Source of the DNA: Ancistrus triradiatus
Lineage: Eukaryota > Chordata > Actinopteri > Siluriformes > Loricariidae
Assembly: GCA_025084515.1 (NCBI GenBank)
Contig: JAJAGP010000208.1
Coordinates: 434,001 to 498,000, forward strand
Reading direction: 5' to 3'
Length of the DNA: 64,000 nt
A program made the translations under genes and the position numbers. The notes beneath the pieces are model-generated. The model had not been told where the DNA came from. It did no database searches and saw nothing but the letters and a program-made list of their open reading frames with translations. Position 1 is the first letter of the stretch; each line of letters starts with the position of its first letter. Positions 1 to 12,700 of the stretch are shown piece by piece.

Positions 1-257
1 TAGTCTGAAAATTTGTTTAAAAGGAAAGTTGCACTAGATTTATTATTGTTAGGGCAATACGAGCATGAACATGTACATGAGTGCATACTTTATTTTATGC
101 ATTTTGTGCATTTCCTTATTATTCAAATGTTGTTATATACTTGTACACTTTAGTTAAGCTTCAGTCTGTGGCCAAGTCTCATATTTTAGAGATCCACTGT
201 TTCCTACCAGTGCTTAATTTCTAAATGATGAGATGCAGACTACAGAGATGCAGATTA

Positions 258-526
258 CAGACCTCTTTCATCTTTCTAAGTACAAGAACTTGCACAATTG
301 GTGGCTGACTAAATACTTTTTTGACCCACTGAACATTATACATGTGTTGTATGCCGCCTGTGAGACTTTTTGACCATTGCTGTGACTCACTTAATAAAAA
401 GATGAAGGACCATTGTTCTGTAGCACTGTGTGCTTCCGACATTGTGGAAGCAGTTTGGTAAAGGCCCTTTCCTGCTTCAGTATGACAATGCCCTCATGCA
501 TGAACTGAGGTCCCTCAAGAAATATA
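258..526. repeat. Inverted-repeat arm carrying a Tc1 terminus (partner 3,432-3,697)
   Basis: The reverse complement of this stretch matches 3,432-3,697 over about 270 bases. Both copies join a Tc1 group-B terminus (TTAGTCAGCCAC) to the same flank (GGTCAAAAAGTCTCACAGGC) and then to a segment containing CTTGAGGGACCTCAGTTC. The same junction on both sides means the Tc1 insertion predates the duplication, or that both are copies of one larger composite repeat. Three map3k6 exons lie between the arms. Confidence 0.7.
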
Positions 527-552
527 GCTGAAGACTGTGCTGGTGAGCATAC

Positions 553-718
553 CTGTGGAAGAGAGTCCTTCACGTTGTGTACTACATTGCTTATGTAGTC
601 AGTAAGGACTCGGTGCAGAGTGTCTCTCCTCTCGCTGTCTTTCCTCAGCAGGAAGAGGCCAAGGTTCTCCCCAGACACAGCAGGACTTGTCATGTCTCCT
701 TGTGCCTCCCCAGGCACA
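553..718 (-). CDS. map3k6: map3k6 exon: DSERR segment after the kinase domain
   Basis: 166 nt. Encodes a segment with GLFLLRKDSERR and LHRVLTD, the conserved ASK block that follows the 14-3-3 exon. It starts after CAG at 719 and ends CAG|GTATGC. The upstream exon leaves two bases (CC) that join the first T here to give Pro. It corresponds to the map3k5 exon at 44,904-45,072, with the same phase. The next exon downstream is not found in bases 1-552, so the gene runs off the window. Confidence 0.85.
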
Positions 719-3700
719 CTGACACAGACCCCAAAACCATGACGAAGCAATAAAGCACAGTTACATTCAATGTTGTTTATGCACAGTCTTGTCACTACAT
801 TTATTGAAATGTTAGCTCACGGTAGGAAATTGTTTGTGCTTGGAGGGCTCTCTGCTATGTTGATTTCTCGAAGATGATGCATCTTCCTCCTCAGATCAAG
901 TGAGCTGGACAGCTCTGTCCTGTCAGCATCTGTGTCCTCTATATGCACGGCTATGGGCACGGACATGCTCCTCTGATAGTCTCCTTCAGGCACAAAAACA
1001 CATAAAACAGCATTATTTTGCAGCAGATATTACCTTCCACATGGCTTCCTTTCTGTGTCCAAAAATATCTATCATAAGTACAAGATTATAACAACAAAAC
1101 AGAAAAACTTGGGACAGGGTTGAAAATTTAATTACAAAAACCTCCCCCCTTGTTAAAACATGGTTAAAAGTGACTGCCCCCCGTTAAAACATAACTATGG
1201 TTTATCACACCGGAGTTCACTGTCTCTAGCCACACCCAGGCCTGATTATTGCCACACCTGCTCTCAATCAGGACATCACTTAAATAGGACCTGCCTGACA
1301 AAGTGAAGTACACCAAAAGATCCTTAAAAGCTACACATCATGCCGAGATCCAAAAAAATTCAGGAACAATTGAGAAAGAAAGTAATTGAGATCTATCAGT
1401 CTGGAAATTGTTATAAAGCCATTTCTAAAGCTTCTTAAAAGCTACACAATCATGCCGAGATCCCAAAAAAATTCAGGCAACAATTGAGAAAGAAAGTAAT
1501 TGAGATCTATTCAGTCTGGAAATTGTTATAAAGCCAGGTTTTCTAAAGCTTTGGGGACTCCAGCAAACCACAGTGAGGGCCATTATCCACAAATGGCGAA
1601 GACATGAAACAGTGGTGAACCTTCCCAGAAGTGGCCGGCCGACCAAAATTACCCCAAGAGCGCAGCGACGACTCATCCAAAAGGTCACAAAAGACCCCAC
1701 AACAACATCCAAAGAACTGCAAGACTAATTTGCCTCAGTTAAGGTCAGTGTTCATGCCTCCACCATAAGAAATAAACTAGACAAAAATGACCTGCATGGC
1801 AGAGTTCCAAGATGAAAACCACTGCTGAGCAAAAAGAACATTAAAGCTCGTCTCAATTTTTCCAGAACATATCTTGATGATCCCCAAGACTTTTGGAAAA
1901 ACATTCTGTGGACTGACGAGACAAAAGTTGAACTCTTTGGAAGGTGTGTGTCCCATTACATCTGGCATAAAACTAACACAGCATTTCAGAAAAAGAACAT
2001 TATAGCAACAGTAAAATATGGTGGTGGTAGTGTGATGGTCTGGGGCTGTTTTGAAAAACACGCAAAAAAGGGGGGGCAAACACTTTTTCACACCACTGCA
2101 TGTTTCATATTATGTATCTCTTAGCAGTGAGTGTGAGTGAAATAACACAAAATTACAAATTAGAAGAGGTGTCTGCATACTTTTGGCCAGAGAGTTTAAA
2201 TAGAGGTATTTGTCATGTTTGCTGTGGTACTAATGAGATCCTTCTCTCTTACCTGAGCTAAGTTCTAATTCAGGCGAACTGGGCAGTGGTTTGGTTTTCT
2301 TCCTGGCACTGCCCCTAAGGAAAGCATCCTTTAGCAGTTCAGATGCGATAGTCCTCTTGTCTGGATTTGGCTCAAAGCAGCGCATGATGAACGCTTTGGC
2401 CTCCTCTGACATGCACTCTGGTACAGTGGGGTGGATTTTAAACATACCCACCTGTAGGAGACAGAAGGCAACATATTGCTCATTTCATCACAACGCAACA
2501 ATTAATACATGTCATGGCATGACATACAATAAGTGGGTGAATGCGATAACAGGAGTGTAACCACACTCTGCTCATGATTCAATTTTCACATGATTTTTTG
2601 ATTTTACATTCAATAAAAACGTTCCTTTTTAATTTCTGAACTGTAAACAACACTGCAAAACGATGCACATTTCCCTGTAAAACTTTAGTCCCCTGCAATT
2701 ACTAGACAAAGAGGTTTAAAATTGTAAACAAAATGTTCTATTGTAGCTTCACCATGAAAAGCATTATGTTGAAAACATTACAGTTTATTTTTGAAAAACA
2801 ATATTTCTTGTATAAAAACATAAATTTTAATTTAACATAAATTCCCCACTACTGAAAGAAATTAGAATTTTTAAATAATGCTACTGCAAAAAATGTGTTC
2901 TTGTAACAGTTTCACCAAATTTAAAGAACCAGGTGCCATCTTATATTGAAAATCATAGTAAACAAACAAGCTCGCTGAGAATCTGTAAGCATGACATATG
3001 ATGATTATTAACTTCCTCTGGTGTTCCAAAATGCAATTGCATTAGATGGCATAATAAACAGAACACATCAACTCCACAATGCACATTGTCAAATTTATGT
3101 CACAATGTAAGGTTTTACCCCTACCCCCTAACATCATATTTGTCTGAGCATGTTAACGATGTCATTCTTAAACCATGGGTACTAATATGGAGTTGTTGCA
3201 TGTTTGCTACAATAACAGCCTCCACACTTGGAATGCCTTCTGAAAATACAAAATCCTCTTTCATTAACATTAATTCATGAGGTATGGCAGAGATACTGAG
3301 CAACAATACTTGGTACAGATTCTGTAAATGTTCCAGTTTATATAAATGTGTTGTATGGAGTTGACATGGAAACCTGAAACAAGGTCTATTTGCAGGTCAG
3401 TCAAAGTCTTCCACATTAAACTCAGCAAACCATTTCTTGAGGGACCTCAGTTCACGCATGACGGCATTGTCATACTGAAACAGGAAAGGGCCTTTACCAA
3501 ACTGCTTCCACAACGTCGGAAGCACACAGTGCTACAGAACAATGGTCCTTCACCTTTTTATTAAGTGGGCAAGAGCAATGGTCAAAAAGTCTCACAGGCA
3601 GCATACAACACATGCATAATGTACATTGGGGTAAAAAAGTATTTAGTCAGCCACTGATTGTGCAAGTTCTTGTACTTAGAAAGATGAGAGAGGTCTGTAA

Positions 3701-6700
3701 TTTTCATCATAGGTACACACTTCAACTTATGAGAGACAAAAGAGAGCGAAAACAATATCCAGGAAATAAACATTGTAGGATTTTTAAAGAATTTAATTGT
3801 AAATCGTAGTGGAAAATAAGTATTTGGTCATCCACCAAGCAAGCAAAATTTCTGGCTCTCACAGACCTGTAACTTCTTCTTTAAGAAGTAGTTCTGGGTT
3901 TGTCCCCACTCGTTACCTGTATTTATGGCACCTGTTTGACCTCGTTATCTGTATAAAAAGGACACCTGTCCAACAGCCTCAAAACAGTCAGACTCCAAAC
4001 TCAACCATAGCCAAGACCAAAGAGCTGTCAAAAAGATCTACAATAGGCAAAGCAGGTTGGTGTGAATAAATCAACTGTGGGAGCACAATTGTAAGAAAAT
4101 AGGGAAAGACATACACAAGACCATTGATATCTCTCTCACGATCTGGGGGCTCCTACTCTACGCAAGATCTCATCCTGTGGGGGTCAAAATGATCATGAAA
4201 ACGGTGAGCAGAAATCCCAGAACTACACACGGAGGAAACTGATGAATGACCTGCAGAGAGCTGGGACCAAAGTAACAAGGCTACCATCAGTAACACACTA
4301 CGCCAAGAGGGACTCGGGATCCTGCAGTGCCAGGCGTTGTGCTTAAGCCAGTACATGTCCAGGGGGGACCGTCTGAAAAGTCTGCCAGAGAGCATATGGA
4401 TGATCCACAAGAAGAGGATTGGGAGAATATTCATGTGGTCAGATGAAAAACCAAAAATAGAAATTTTTTGGTAAAAACTCGCGTGTGTTTGGAGAAAGAA
4501 GAATGCTGAGTTGCATCACAAGAACACCATACCTACTGTGAAGCATGGGGGTGGAAAACATCATGCTTTGGGGATGTTTTTCTGCATAGGGGGGACAGGA
4601 CGACTGATAGTGTTAAGGGGAAGAATGAACGAGGCCATGTATCGTGAGCTTTTAAGCCAAAACGTCCTTCCATCAGTGAGAGCATTGAAGATGGAATGTG
4701 GCTGGGTCTTCCAGCATGACAATGATCCCAAACACACCGCTCGGGCAACAAAGGAGTGGCTCCGTAAAAAGCATTTCAAGGTCCTGGAGTGACCTAGCCA
4801 GTCTCCAGACCTCAACCCCATAGAAAATTTGTGGAGGGAGTTGAGAGTCTGTGTTGCCCAGCGACAGCCCCAAAACATCACTGCTCTAGAGGAGATCTGC
4901 ATGGAGGAATGGGCCAAAATACCAGCTACAGTGTGTGCCAACCTGCTGAAGACTTACAGGAAACGTCTGACCTCTGTCATTGACAAATACTTATTTTCCA
5001 CCATAATACTTATTGACTAAATACTTATTTTCCACCACAATTTACAATTCAATTCTTTAAAAATCCTACAATGTGATTTCCTGGATTTTTTTCCCTCATT
5101 TTGTCTCTCATAGTTGAAGTGAACCCATGATGAAAATTTCATACCTCTCTCATCTTTAGGAGAACTTGCACAATCAGTGGCTGACTAAATACTTTTTTCC
5201 CCCAATGTACAGTAATAATAATTATCCCTACATTTAGCATAGTTAAAAAGCTGCAATGATTCAATGGGCCAGTTGCCACCTACATTTAGTGTAAATGTAT
5301 TTTACACTAAAACATCCCACATGGGTGCTCTAAAACATGGGTGCTCTGGTTTCCTCCCACATTCCAAAAAACATACATTTAGGTTAATTGATCATGTTAA
5401 ATTAACCCGATCCAAGCATGTATGACTACAATTGATGTAATCTTGTGTCTGTCGTAGCCATTGAAAGCGACGCTAAAGAAAACCAAATAAACAAACAAGA
5501 TCAACATACCAAACATTTAAGATAATATTTCTTGCTACGATATTTTTTTTAGTGTGTGTAGTCTGTATAGCTAAAATATTCAAATGCACAAGTCAGAAGC
5601 AGTGACCGTATACTTTTGGCCATTAATCATATGTGTGAAGGTGATGAAGTAATGAAGGCAAGTACACTTGAAAAAGATTAAAAAATTAACTGCTCGGTTT
5701 ATTGCAGTACCTTAAACATGGCGGCTTGTGGACTGCCCAGCTCATGGAAGGGGGTTTTTCCTGTGGCCATCTCAATAATGGTACATCCTAGTGACCAGAT
5801 ATCAGCTGGTTTCCCATAGCCTCGTGGACCCTGGTCTATAATCTCTGGAGCCATGTACTGCAGAGTTCCTAAACGTCAGCGATACAAAACCTAAACATAT
5901 TAACTTCACTGCACATGAAGACTTAGGAAGTTTGCAATAAAAACACACAAGGTACCAGTCAAAAGTTTGGACACACCTACTGGAAATCATACATTTCTCA
6001 TTTCTATAAGCATATTCCTTTAAAAGCCAGTGTTAAAACAACATAAATTAGTTTCTTATATTCACTGATCAGACATAACATTATGACCACCTCCTTGTTT
6101 CTACAGTCATTGTGCATTTTATCAGTTTCGCTTACCATATAGTGAAATATAGTTTCTCTAAATGCTTTGTTATTCCCATTTACCCTGCTCTCTAATGGCC
6201 AGGCCCACCACAGATCAGGTACTATTTAGTGGATCATTCTCAGCACTGCAGTGATACTGATGTGGTGGTGTGTTAGTGTGTGTAGTGCTGGTGTAACTTA
6301 GGAAAGTTCATAAATCCATATTTCAATCACAGCTTTCATGTGTCCTGTACTTTTCCTCAATAAATACGATTTGGTTTAGATTTTAAGACAATTTGTAAGT
6401 GTAGGTGTCTTTTCCTGTATAATATATAAAGTTTAACGATGCATCGCGATGCAAAAATGTCACAATGTGTATCATGGAGATTGACATGCATTCTGTTTAT
6501 TACACCATCTAATGCTATTGCATGTTTAGAACACCAGAGGGTGCAATAATATGTCATGCTCCCCTACACATAAACAATTGTGAGCAGAGTGTATCCCTAC
6601 ACTCCACACCTCACAATAATACATATAAAACAAAGACAAAGGCATTACAAGCAGGTGCCGAAACCTGACTGGTACTGAATGCAAGAAAAAATGAACTAAA

Positions 6701-6746
6701 GTTAATATAGCATTTGGTTCACATAACGAGATAAAATCAAGGTCAT

Positions 6747-6786
<40 letters not shown>

Positions 6787-9700
6787 TCCCTCTCTCTCTC
6801 CCATGTGAGGTCTAACCTCATTAAGCTAAGTAATGTAATCTTATTAACCTATGTTTCATTTAGTTTGTAAGGACCAATGTTCTCACATTTAAATAAAATG
6901 TTTGGTGATGAAGTCACAAAAAGATAAAAGGTCACCTGTAAAAGTCTCTGTACAAGGATTGATTCCTGCCAGTCGTTTCGACGTTCCAAAATCCGATATC
7001 TTGAGCACTCCGCTGTATGTGTTAATCAGGACATTATCACCCTGGAGGCAGGCGCAAAGCAATAAAACAAACAAAATGAAGGTTGTGGTAACACATTATG
7101 GCTACATGCTCCCAATTGTGCTATTATTACAACGATACCTTGATATCTCTGTGGACTATCTGATTATCATGGAGGTATTTCAGTCCCTCCAGGATCTGCT
7201 TGGTGTAGAACACAATGGTGGGCTCGTTGTCTTTCAGAGGACCCCATTTAGACCTTAGCAATGATGAGAGACTTCCTGTGGGAAGAAGCAACAGTGGCTC
7301 ACTGTCTCTTTCATAATATGCACACGAAGACAGAGTTTGAACATTTACTAGCATTCCCAGCACTCCACCGAAGGGGGAAAGGCACTGTCCGGAATAACAG
7401 ATCCACCCACAGCACACGGTGTTCTCCATCGAGAAAAAGTCAGAGCTTCCTCGCGTTCCCAAACCCATCGTTTTACAGACCTGAAGGAAGACAGGTGGCT
7501 CCACAACATATTTTACAGACCTGAAGGAAGACAGGTGGCTCAACATTACCTCCTGGAACCTCTTCCATGAAAATCTTGAGAAAGCCTCCCTCGCTGACTG
7601 AGCCCAGGTACTGCACAATGTTGCGATGCTTTAGCCTCTTGTGTAAAGCAATCTCCTCATGGAGTGGTTGGGAGTAACTGCTCATCACAAAAACACAAAG
7701 CCAAAATTGCAGAGAGGTGAATAAAGGTGTTGCTCTGAGTCAACTAAAGGGAAATCATTGGTACATGCTAATTATGACCACCATTTGATTAGATACACCA
7801 TTGTGTCAGCAATGGTATAATGACCATATATACAGTGGGGCAAAAAACTTTTAGTCAGCCACTGATTGTGCAAGTTCTCCTACTTAGAAAGATGAGAGAG
7901 GTCTGTAATTTTCATCATAGGTACACTTCTACTATGAGAGACAAAATGAGGTAAAATCCAGGAATCACATTGTAGGATTTGTAAAAAATTATGGTGGAAA
8001 ATAAGTATTTGGTCAATAACAAAAGTTCAACTCAATACTTTGTAACATAACCTTTGTTGGCAATGACAGAGGTCAGACGTTTCCTGTAAGTCTTCACCAG
8101 GTTTACACACACTGTAGCTGGTATTTTGGCCCATTCCTCCATGCAGATCTCCTCTAGAGCAGTGATGTTTTGGGGCTGTCGCTGGGCAACATGGACTTTC
8201 AACTCCCTCCACAAATTTTCTATGGGGTTGAGGTCTGGAGACTGGCTAGGCCACTTACCAGGACCTTGGAAGATGCTTTTTACGGAGCACTCCTTCGTTG
8301 CCCGAGCGGTTGTGTTTTGGGATCATTGTCACGTTCCATCTTCTTCAATGCTCTCACTGATGGAAGGAAGGCGTTTTTGGCTTAAAATCTCACGATACAT
8401 GGACCCGTTCATTCTTCCTTAACACGGATCAGTCGTCCTGTCCCCTTTGCAGAAAAAAACATCCCCAAAGCATGATGTTTTTTCCACCCCCATGCTTCAC
8501 AGTAGGTATGGGTTCTTGTGATGCAACTCAGCATTGTCTTCCTCCAACACGACGAGTTGAGTTTTTTACCAAAAAGTTCTATTTTTGGTTTCATCTGACC
8601 ACATGATTATTCTCCCAATCCTCTTCTGGATCATCCATATTGCTCTTCTGACAAAAAACTTCAGACAGGGCCTGGGGGGGGGACATGTACTGGCTTAAAG
8701 CAGGGGGGACACTTGACATGGCTTTTGGGTCAACTGAGGCCGGAAAGTTCTGGAGTCATGGCCTGGCCTGCCTGCCTTGTCCATTAGCCGGGAGTGTCGG
8801 GTGGGGCGGTCTGGCTGAACTGGGCTTCAGTCCTAGTGATCTTGACTCGTGCATCCTTGCCTTAGAATAAGGGCAGAGCTGGGGGTTCATAGTCAAAGAG
8901 TCTTATGGTGATCGTGAGCAGAGACGTTGGGTTGCGTCTTCTGCCTCCCGTGGGGTTTTCCAAATGTCTCATGTGATCCCTCTTGGCTGTGTTGTACCTA
9001 CCAGTTTTCTCCCTCAGTCTCCTTTTTCTAGCTATGCAGCTATAGCTAATGCTGCTGGGGTCTCTCTGCTACACATGGCTATCAGTGATTGTTAATAGAC
9101 ACTCTGCTCTTACATCCTGCCCCATCACATGTCTGTTTCATCTGCTGTGAGCTCCACCTCAACATGATGCTTCCCGGAGTCATCAACAGCTGTCCGGCCC
9201 CCGATCTCCAGCCCCACCATACCCGGCCCACTTAATGCCGATGTGCATACTTCACATTTTAATTCGAACTTTGACTCCATGAACTTTAGTTTCGCTCTTA
9301 GATTTATCATCTACGCCGCCCAAGGAGGTCGGGTCCCTTTTTGAGTCTTGGTCCTCCTAAGGTTTCTTCCTATAACTCAGGGAGTTTTTCCTTGCCACTG
9401 TCGCCCTAGGCTTGCTCAATTTGGGATTGGACATAGTTCTTAGGAGATAATCTAAACTTGTAAAGTTGCTTTGAGACAATGCTCCATTGTAAAAAGCGCT
9501 ATATAAATAGATCTGACTTGACTTGACTTGACTTGAGCAATAGCAGCATCTGGTAGCTTCATTAGGATGTTGACCCTTCTACAGTACAAAGAAGCTTGAT
9601 CAGGAATGGTCCTGAAGATCAGTGGAAAAGAGTATTATGGAGTGACGAATCCAAGTTTGAAATATGTGAGTCCAATTGTCTACTGACTTTAAAAAAAAAA

Positions 9701-12700
9701 TCACTCAGGTTGTCAATGGTGGAAGAGGCAAATGTCAAAGTTAGATCTATTTATATATTTTCACAACAGCGCATTGTCTCCAAACAACTTTACGAACATC
9801 TGACCCACAGCACCAACTGAGCAAGCCCTGGACGACAGTGGCAAGGAAACACTCCTTAGGTATGATGAGCAAGAAACTCTGGGATGAGCTAACCTCAAAA
9901 AGAGACCCAATCTCCTTGGTCAGCCTACATGTTACATGTAAGAATTAAATTAAATTACAAAAAAAGATAAATTGAAATAATTTACATAAACAAAAAACAA
10001 TCAGAAAAATTAAAATAGTGAATGTGGAGGAAAAATTGCAAACGTGGAAAAACGGAGTCACACAGACACAGGTGCTGGAACGCAGTAATAGACAGTTTAT
10101 CTGCACAGAGATCAACCCAAATGCAAAGATGCCTAAGCAGTTGTACATGAGTGGATGAGGAGGCTTTTACACTCCTCACCTTTTACACTAGAAAAATAGG
10201 TTCTTGAACTTACACTGTGTAGACTGTAATAGCTTTTCTTGCAAAAACATATAGACAGTCTTTGTTCTCCTGAGAACAGTACGTCCTGTGAATTCCATGA
10301 CACTTATCTGCTCACTTCTACAACCACGTTTTCTTTCTCTGAGGCGATTACTAAAGTTCAAAGGCAAATTCTTGATACATTGTGTTCTACACTGAAACTC
10401 AACATTTGTTCCCTTAACACAATGATCAGCAAAAACCAAGTTTGCACAAGGTTTATACTGGCCTAAAGTCTTAACTTTAAAAAGCAATATAAAGAATGAA
10501 ATAATGAACAGTAAAAAATTCTTTCACAGACAACACAATAAACAAGAACATACAATAAACAATATATTAGAGAATATAATAAATAAAATTGTGCATATAA
10601 TATATGCTGATGTCTCAGTAGCCCCCATGGCTGTGTTACCTTCTGGTTCTTTTATTCATATTGTTATAGTTATTGCTGACGGAGTCTCATGTCACATTTA
10701 GCATAACTACATTTTCTGTTGTGTCTCAGAACTGTTCCTCTAAGACCAGTTTCAACACTCACACCTCTATTCAGACCACATATGAGGTCCCTACCATCCC
10801 CTTGAGTTGAGGCTTGAGGAAGCCATGCTACCATTGTTTTTCTGCTAGATGACAAGAATCTGCAGTGACTGCATTTATATTGGACTAAATAATGCCCATA
10901 GATTTGCTTATATTCTTTATTCTATGTATTACTAAATGTCTAATTATTAAACATAGTTTTATTTATGTAATTCAATTAATACATCAATTGATACTCAAGG
11001 ACTGTGGGTCCCCCTTTGTCCTACCAAATTTCTTCCTCCGCACATTTATGGGGTTTACCCTTTGGTACTGTGGCCCTAGGCTTGCTCATTAGAGCTGTGG
11101 GTCTAGATGATGTGTTTGTACGAATATAATCTGACATGACCATTATGGTGTTAGATCCCCAGACAAAAAAATATCTGCCGTGTGAAAAACACCAACTTTT
11201 TGTTCAATAGTAGATGGTGCATAAGCTTGAAACTTTGTCAGCCAAACACTGATGTGTGCAGAACACACAAAGAGCAAAGTGATAGTGTTGTGAAAAACAG
11301 GTTTGAAGAAGAGTGTTATAGAGTGGTAGGTGTTCTAGAGTTTGAGTGCACCTCCAAATGAAGATGCCAAATGCCGGAAACGTCTAGTCCCAATCCCATT
11401 GAAAACACACAAGTGTAACACTGAAACAGGCAACACAAACTCTAGATCAATTGTACACCCAGTAACTGGAAGAGTGGAAAAAAGTGGACAGAAACTTAGG
11501 ACATTGGTTGAATCCCTGACAGCATTGGTTCTGTTATTAAAGTGACTGTAGGCAAAGACAAATTCAGGGGTGGGTTACTTTTGGTCTGGAAGTTCACGTC
11601 ATCCTTAAAATGTCATCTTCCTCATCTTCCTTCTACTGCTTGATCATTTGTTTTAGGAGCAGTTGCTTGTTTTAAAGGCTATAAACTTCAAACCATCTAT
11701 AAGCTAGAAACTCCACCTGAATCACACAGGAAATGCCCTCAGCCTTGGAGGTGTGAACACAGGAAGTGCCGAAAACACCTACATCTTTTTAGACTATAAA
11801 CTAACCAGTCATTGAGTCTTCTCATAAGAAAGAACAAAGCAGTAATTGTACATACGTGCTGTCTCGCTCTGGAATTTCCTTGATGGCAATGCGCACTTGA
11901 GTGCTCAGGTCACGTCCTGCATACACCACTCCGTAAGTTCCTCTCCCGAGCACCACCTTCTCTCCATGTTCATCTTTCTCGTACATGTACTGCAGGAATT
12001 AGACAGAAAGCACAACAGAGATATCAGTACTTGTCTTGGCCAAAAAAGTGGTTTTGGATTCCAGTAAGCAAATACTTACTAAATAATTACTAATTATGGT
12101 TAAGTATAATTGAATAATTACTGTGGTGATTAGCTGGCAACAAATCTTTTAACGCTAAATGATGCAGTGTTCTCATTTCTTAAACAACCATTTTGGAAGA
12201 CATATGCCGTGGTAATGGAAAAGTGTGTTTCAGAAGGGGCTGAACGAAGCAAAGAAAACAATTGAATTTTGGTCAACGACTGTCCACTGCATCATTAAAC
12301 CCTGGAAGGATAGTGGTGAACCGCCAACATCGCAGAGGAAACATAGTCAGAAATATTTTGAATGACCATGATCTCAGATCATTTAACTGCACGGAGGTCG
12401 AATTTGACAGTAGAAGTCATGACCATGCTTAAATAGTACAAGTGAGAGCATTTCCACAGGCACAGTACACTGGGAATTCACAGTTGTGTGACCCTAAGAA
12501 AACCCTGTATTTGTGAGTTTAATAAAAAAGGCTTCAATATGCTATGATGCATTAAGATTGGACCAATGGAGCAATGGAAAAAGTCAATATGGTCTGGGAT
12601 TTACCCTATTCCAAAGCGTTGGATGAGTCAGGTTCAGAACAGCGTCCACTACAACAGACTCTGGAGACACAGTTATGATCTGGGTTGCTTCAATTGGTCA

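Noticed and set aside
6526..6804. Minus-strand frame rich in Arg-Glu
   Set aside because: Translation of the (CT)n microsatellite, not a gene.
7127..7618. Single 163-codon minus frame spanning two kinase exons
   Set aside because: The kinase motifs are real, but the middle is an unspliced intron read through by chance. The exons 7,139-7,275 and 7,550-7,677 are annotated instead.
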